Of a stretch of DNA of 7,607 nucleotides, positions 5,208-7,607 are shown piece after piece. Position numbers and translations under genes: made by a program. Each line of letters starts with the position of its first letter. The stretch's first letter is position 1. The stretch covers positions 1 to 7,607 of the forward strand of contig CAIYQJ010000123.1 of NCBI GenBank assembly GCA_903928275.1. The letters run 5' to 3'. Below the pieces are notes generated by a model. That model was not told the origin of the DNA and searched no databases. It worked only from the letters and a program-made list of their open reading frames with translations. The stretch comes from an uncultured Chloroflexota bacterium (GTDB taxonomy: Bacteria > Chloroflexota > Limnocylindria > Limnocylindrales > CSP1-4).

Positions 5208-5779
5208 TCCGCCGCTCGCCGATCCCGGGCGTCGCCTGGGGCCGCTCGGTCCGCCACGCAGACACCCGCGGCGGGCTCGCGGAGATCTGGCGGGCGGGCG
5301 ATCTCGTGGACCTCGGACCGGAGCGGGCCGGCCTGCCCGACGCGCGGGTGGTCCAGGCCAACCTCTCGGTCTCGGCCGCGGGAGTGCTCCGCGGCCTCCA
5401 CCTCCACCGTCGCCAGCTCGACCGCTGGTACGTGGCCGCCGGGCGCGCCACCGTCGCGCTCGTGGACGTCCGCCCGATGCTCGCCGCTCGGGACGCGTCG
5501 CCCATCGTGGAGCTGCGCGAGGCCGGCACCGACACCTGGGTCGAGATCCCGGCCGGGGTGGCCCACGGCTTCCTCGCCATCGAGCCGCTCACGCTCGTCT
5601 ACCTGGTGACGAACGAGTACGACGGCTCCGACGAGCTTGGCTTCGCCTGGGACGACCCGGACGCCGCGATCGCCTGGCCGGCGGTGGCCGTGACGTCGGA
5701 CGGCCTTCCCATCCTGTCCGATCGGGACCGCGCGAACCCGCCGCTCCGCGACCTCGTCGCTCGCATGCGCGCCGGGTGA
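5204..5779 (+). CDS. rmlC: dTDP-4-dehydrorhamnose 3,5-epimerase family protein (RmlC)
   Basis: A cupin epimerase that inverts C3 and C5 of dTDP-4-keto-6-deoxyglucose to give dTDP-4-keto-L-rhamnose, between RmlB and RmlD. Its 191 residues match the family length. Seen: QANLSVSAAGVLRGLHLH (51-68) with the expected base His66, VALVDVR (84-90), VEIPAGVAHGFLAIE (113-127, His121), LVYLVTNEYDG (131-141), and the signature WDDPDAAIAWP (149-159). In well-studied RmlC the RGLH motif is followed by a His-Pro-Gln-x-Lys segment; here it is RRQLDRW, so a commonly conserved Lys is not in place. This marks a sub-family and leaves some doubt about exact substrate, though the operon argues for rhamnose. It starts at ATG 5204 in an ATGA overlap with the rmlD stop. 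There is no clear Shine-Dalgarno sequence, so translation probably depends on coupling. Last gene of the operon. Confidence 0.9.
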   Translation: MIRRSPIPGVAWGRSVRHADTRGGLAEIWRAGDLVDLGPERAGLPDARVVQANLSVSAAGVLRGLHLHRRQLDRWYVAAGRATVALVDVRPMLAARDASPIVELREAGTDTWVEIPAGVAHGFLAIEPLTLVYLVTNEYDGSDELGFAWDDPDAAIAWPAVAVTSDGLPILSDRDRANPPLRDLVARMRAG

Positions 5780-5799
5780 GCGAGCCCGCGCAGGCCGCG

Positions 5800-5822
5800 C
5801 CCGCCTCGGTGGACGAGGCGGG
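5800..5822 (+). terminator. Perfect 9-bp hairpin after rmlC, abutting the next -10 box
   Basis: CCCGCCTCG (5800-5808), loop GTGGA, CGAGGCGGG (5814-5822). The stem starts 20 bases after the rmlC stop, a natural place for an operon terminator, but no T-run follows. It ends exactly at the TACGAT -10 box and so fills the -35 to -11 region of the next promoter. It could therefore instead be an operator, or serve as both. Confidence 0.5.
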
Positions 5823-5828
5823 TACGAT
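5823..5828 (+). promoter_or_regulatory. Putative -10 box (TACGAT) for the lipoprotein gene
   Basis: TACGAT is identical to the box proposed for manA. Transcription would begin near 5835 and give a leader of about 50 bases containing the hairpin at 5839-5862. No -35 element is recognisable because the inverted repeat 5800-5822 occupies that place. Confidence 0.4.
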
Positions 5829-5838
5829 CGGGCAAGGT

Positions 5839-5862
5839 GCGATCGGTCGCGGAACCGATCGC
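5839..5862 (+). promoter_or_regulatory. Perfect 9-bp hairpin in the predicted leader of the lipoprotein gene
   Basis: GCGATCGGT (5839-5847), loop CGCGGA, ACCGATCGC (5854-5862). It lies a few bases after the inferred transcription start and 23 bases before the ATG. It could stabilise the 5' end, attenuate, or be a DNA operator. The stem is seen directly; the role is inferred. Confidence 0.45.
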
Positions 5863-5885
5863 CGACGCTGGACGTCCCTTAGTCG

Positions 5886-6626
5886 ATGACGCCGCTCCCC
5901 CTGCCCGTTCGCCTGCGCCGCGGCCCGCGGTCCCTTCTGGTCATGTCGGTCGTCGTGACGCTCGCGGCGTGCGCGACCACGACCGCGTCACCGGCCTCCA
6001 CCCAGATTCCGCCGGGAGATGGCGCGCCGCCCACGGCCCCGGCGACCGTCCAGTCTGCGTCGCCCTCCCCGGGTGGTACGGCGCCCGCGCCGTCTTCTCT
6101 GCCCCCGACCGGGACGGCGACCCCGGGCGCCGCGGGAGCATCGGGACCGCCCGCGATCACCGCCTCTCCGGCGGCCACCCCGAGGATGACCCCCACGCCG
6201 ATCCCGACCCTCGCTCCGACACGTCCTCCCGCTCCGGCGCCCACCCGTGCACCGACGCGGACCGCGGCTCCGACGCCGGCTGCGACCGCTGAGCCGCGCG
6301 CCACGACGACGGCTCGCGGCAGCGTCGTGGGCCACGCGAGCGCCAGCCCTACCTGCCCGGTCGCGAGGTTCCCCCCGGACCCGAGCTGTGCCGACCGGCC
6401 CGTCGCGGGCGTCGCGATCCTCGTGACGGACGCGTCGGGCCGCGAGGTCGCTCGCACGGTGACCGGTCCGGACGGCGCCTACGCGATCTCCGTCCCGCCG
6501 GGGACATACACGCTCACGCCGCAGCCGGTGACGGGGATCATGCATGCGGCGGGTCCGCAGACCGTCACCGTCGGCGGCGGGGCGACCGCCACGGTGGACT
6601 TCGTCTTCGACACGGGGATCCGCTGA
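5886..6626 (+). CDS. Lipoprotein with Pro/Thr-rich linker and C-terminal carboxypeptidase-regulatory-like domain
   Basis: A predicted membrane-anchored, surface-exposed protein of 246 residues; cellular role unknown. Seen: a basic N-terminus (RLRRGPR, 9-15), a hydrophobic stretch (17-28), and the lipobox LAAC at 26-29, with Cys29 as the expected lipidated residue. Next comes a low-complexity linker of about 110 residues rich in Ala, Pro, Thr and Ser (TPTPIPTLAPTRPPAPAP and similar), likely disordered and possibly glycosylated. From about 145 to the end is a compact beta domain: Cys157 and Cys168 may form a disulfide, followed by RPVAGVAILVTDASG (171-185), GPDGAYAISVPPGTYTL (194-210) and a final strand ending DTGIR. 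The 'PVAG...TGPDGAY...PPGTYTL' pattern is typical of CarboxypepD_reg/SpaA-like beta-sandwiches. The start is fixed by an in-frame TAG two codons upstream of ATG 5886; ribosome-binding signal is weak. It follows the rml operon, but sharing its transcript is doubtful. Confidence 0.85.
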   Translation: MTPLPLPVRLRRGPRSLLVMSVVVTLAACATTTASPASTQIPPGDGAPPTAPATVQSASPSPGGTAPAPSSLPPTGTATPGAAGASGPPAITASPAATPRMTPTPIPTLAPTRPPAPAPTRAPTRTAAPTPAATAEPRATTTARGSVVGHASASPTCPVARFPPDPSCADRPVAGVAILVTDASGREVARTVTGPDGAYAISVPPGTYTLTPQPVTGIMHAAGPQTVTVGGGATATVDFVFDTGIR

Positions 6627-6666
6627 CCGCCGGGCAGGCCCACGGCGGGGCGGCCGCGCGCGGCCG
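6627..6666. terminator. Two GC hairpins between convergent genes
   Basis: The 48-base gap between two facing stop codons holds a bulged hairpin (CCGCC/GGCGG outer and GGGC/GCCC inner arms, 6627-6648) and a perfect 16-bp palindrome CGGCCGCGCGCGGCCG (6651-6666). There is no T-tract on either side. The position suggests a shared bidirectional terminator. Confidence 0.4.
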
Positions 6667-6674
6667 GGACGTCG

Positions 6675-6974
6675 TCAGGCGAGGCGCACGAGCGTCGCGC
6701 CCGACGGGGATGGCGAGGGCGACGCCGCCGGCACCGGGGGGTTGACGAGGAGGAACCCGGAGAGCAGCCCGATCGCCACGGCGAGGAGCCCGAGGCCGAT
6801 CGCCATGGCCTTCGGGGAGACCCGGCCGGGATCACGATCCGGCATCGCGCCGCCCACGTGGGCGACGTGCGCAGCGGCGGCCTCCGCGGGGACGAGCAGC
6901 GCACCGCACGTGGGGCAGGACCGTGACGTCGCGTCCGGGTCGATCGGGTGCCCGTTGGGGCATGCACGTGCCAT
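6675..6974 (-). CDS. Small zinc-ribbon protein with one membrane helix
   Basis: A 99-residue protein not assigned to a named family. Seen: an N-terminal half zinc ribbon, ACPNGHPID (4-12), then SCPTCGALL (19-27), with Cys5, His9, Cys20 and Cys23 as likely Zn ligands. A short Ala/His-containing linker (28-55, AAAAHVAHVGG) follows, then one hydrophobic helix, about 56-77 (MAIGLGLLAVAIGLLSGFLL), and a Pro/Ser tail (79-92). With a cytoplasmic zinc finger the tail would face outside, but the orientation is inferred. The CPxCG knuckle is typical of zinc-ribbon proteins tethered to the membrane, which often act in regulation or as adaptors. The ATG at 6974 directly precedes the motif. No Shine-Dalgarno sequence is evident; CACACT six bases upstream could be an imperfect leaderless-type -10. 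It is convergent with the lipoprotein gene and divergent from the CopC-like gene. Confidence 0.8.
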   Translation of the reverse strand: MARACPNGHPIDPDATSRSCPTCGALLVPAEAAAAHVAHVGGAMPDRDPGRVSPKAMAIGLGLLAVAIGLLSGFLLVNPPVPAASPSPSPSGATLVRLA

Positions 6975-7078
6975 GGCCTGAGTGTGCCCTCTCGCGGGCG
7001 TCGGTGCACGCGGGGCGGCGCCGGACGCCTGGCGTCAGCGGCGCGCCACCCACGGCGGTCGCCCTGCGAGCGCCCGCG

Positions 7079-7105
7079 GGACACGTCCGTGGGACTCGTC
7101 CGTGG
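7079..7105 (+). promoter_or_regulatory. 13-bp tandem repeat with dyad symmetry upstream of the CopC-like gene
   Basis: GACACGTCCGTGG (7080-7092) is followed at once by GACTCGTCCGTGG (7093-7105), one mismatch apart. Each copy with its preceding G contains GGAC-nn-GTCC (7079-7088 and 7092-7101), a small inverted repeat. The block ends 20 bases before the putative -10 box, where an activator or repressor would bind. Confidence 0.45.
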
Positions 7106-7125
7106 GCCCGCCGATGCGCCTCCGC

Positions 7126-7131
7126 TAGACT
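7126..7131 (+). promoter_or_regulatory. Putative -10 box (TAGACT) of the CopC-like gene
   Basis: TAGACT fits TAnnnT, 30 bases before the GTG start. Transcription would begin near 7138 and give a short leader carrying the GGAGGT ribosome-binding site. No clear -35 element is seen. Confidence 0.45.
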
Positions 7132-7147
7132 CAGCGCATCCCCACGC

Positions 7148-7153
7148 GGAGGT
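7148..7153 (+). promoter_or_regulatory. Strong Shine-Dalgarno sequence (GGAGGT)
   Basis: GGAGGT lies 8 bases before the GTG at 7162. This decides that start and contrasts with manA and rmlA, which lack such a site. Confidence 0.8.
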
Positions 7154-7161
7154 CGATCGTC

Positions 7162-7607
7162 GTGAAGCGTCGTGCTCCTCGCTCCCGCCTGTTCCTCGCG
7201 CTCGTCGGCGTCGGAATCGCCGCCATGGCGCTTCTCGCGCCGGCGGCCGTTCTCGGGCGCAGCACGCTCGAGAGCGCGGATCCCGCGGCGAACAGCACGG
7301 TGCCGGAATCACCGACGCTCATCATGGCCAACTTCACCGAGAGGATCGATCCCGCGCGAAGCTCGATGGAGCTTCTGGGGCCCGACGGGTCCGTCCTCGC
7401 GAAGGGTGGGGTGGCGCCCGGCGACCCCGAGGCGGTCCAGATGACGATCTCGTCGCCGACGCTCGGGATCGGCACGTACGAGGTCCGCTGGACGACCGTG
7501 ACGCCGAACGACAGCGCGATCGAGCGTGGCACGTACACGATCACGGTGGTCGCCGCGAGCTCGGCGCCCGCCAGGTCGGCCACGCCGGCGACGCCGCCGA
7601 CGCCCAC
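7162..7607 (+). CDS. Secreted CopC-domain-like protein (5' part; continues past the right edge)
   Basis: The first 148 residues of an exported protein. Seen: a basic start (MKRRAPRSR) and hydrophobic core (10-31) forming a signal peptide with likely cleavage around residue 30-33. A CopC-like beta-sandwich follows: LESADPAANSTVPESPTLIMANFTE (36-60, in two parts LESADPAANSTVPES and PTLIMANFTE), SMELLGPDGSVLAKGG (68-83), LGIGTYEVRWTTVTPND (101-117) and ERGTYTITVV (121-130). A Ser/Ala/Thr/Pro linker begins at about 132. CopC proteins bind copper in the periplasm, often next to CopD/YcnJ membrane domains. Here the mature N-terminus reads RSTL instead of the usual His-Ala, and the S-x-DGH-x-x-x-G-T-Y region reads TPNDSAIERGTY. 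No histidine occurs anywhere in the visible part, so classical copper binding looks lost. GTG 7162 is chosen from its GGAGGT site. What follows the linker is outside the window. Confidence 0.82.
   Translation, partial: MKRRAPRSRLFLALVGVGIAAMALLAPAAVLGRSTLESADPAANSTVPESPTLIMANFTERIDPARSSMELLGPDGSVLAKGGVAPGDPEAVQMTISSPTLGIGTYEVRWTTVTPNDSAIERGTYTITVVAASSAPARSATPATPPTP

Noticed and set aside
5837..6292. Alternative plus-strand frame over the lipoprotein gene
   Set aside because: It lacks a signal peptide or domain pattern and overlaps the hairpin at 5839-5862. The frame from 5886 has a lipobox and an intact C-terminal domain.
5879..6457. Minus-strand Gly/Ala/Val-rich frame opposite the lipoprotein
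   Set aside because: It is the complement of the Pro/Thr/Ala linker and its repeats come from that. No start signal or motif is seen.

Overview
The window is very GC-rich (roughly 70% or more by eye). It has short intergenic gaps, frequent GTG starts, TAnnnT-type -10 boxes close to start codons, and secreted proteins with Pro/Thr/Ala-rich linkers. This fits a high-GC free-living bacterium such as a Chloroflexota (Limnocylindria-like) lineage or an actinobacterium. I lean to the former from the look of the lipoprotein and CopC-like proteins, but that is inference, not a taxonomic assignment.

Layout. The left edge holds the 5' part of a patatin-like phospholipase gene on the minus strand (1-346). 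A 243-base divergent spacer follows, with a 17-bp palindrome and an 8-bp tandem repeat array. It leads into a class I mannose-6-phosphate isomerase gene (manA, 590-1582, +). A small gene of unknown function (1661-2002, -) converges on manA and diverges from the next block.

The core is a four-gene dTDP-L-rhamnose operon in the order rmlA-rmlB-rmlD-rmlC (2207-5779, +). Every junction is a 4-base stop/start overlap (GTGA, GTGA, ATGA), so one translationally coupled transcript is expected. RmlA makes dTDP-glucose from glucose-1-phosphate and dTTP. RmlB dehydrates it to the 4-keto-6-deoxy sugar, RmlC epimerises at C3 and C5, and RmlD reduces the keto group to give dTDP-L-rhamnose. With ManA next door (mannose/fructose-6-phosphate interconversion), the region supplies activated sugars for surface polysaccharide or glycoconjugates.

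Downstream are three cell-envelope genes: a lipoprotein with a long disordered linker and a C-terminal beta-sandwich domain (5886-6626, +), a small zinc-ribbon protein with one membrane helix (6675-6974, -), and the start of a secreted CopC-fold protein that seems to lack the usual copper-binding histidines (7162 to the right edge, +).

No mobile element, CRISPR array, tRNA or rRNA is visible. No gene-free stretch exceeds 300 bases. I do not see a clearly new multi-gene system. The points most worth a second look are the His-less CopC-like protein, the leaderless-type promoters with short direct repeats next to them, two perfect 9-bp hairpins flanking the promoter after rmlC, and sequence departures in RmlC and RmlD.
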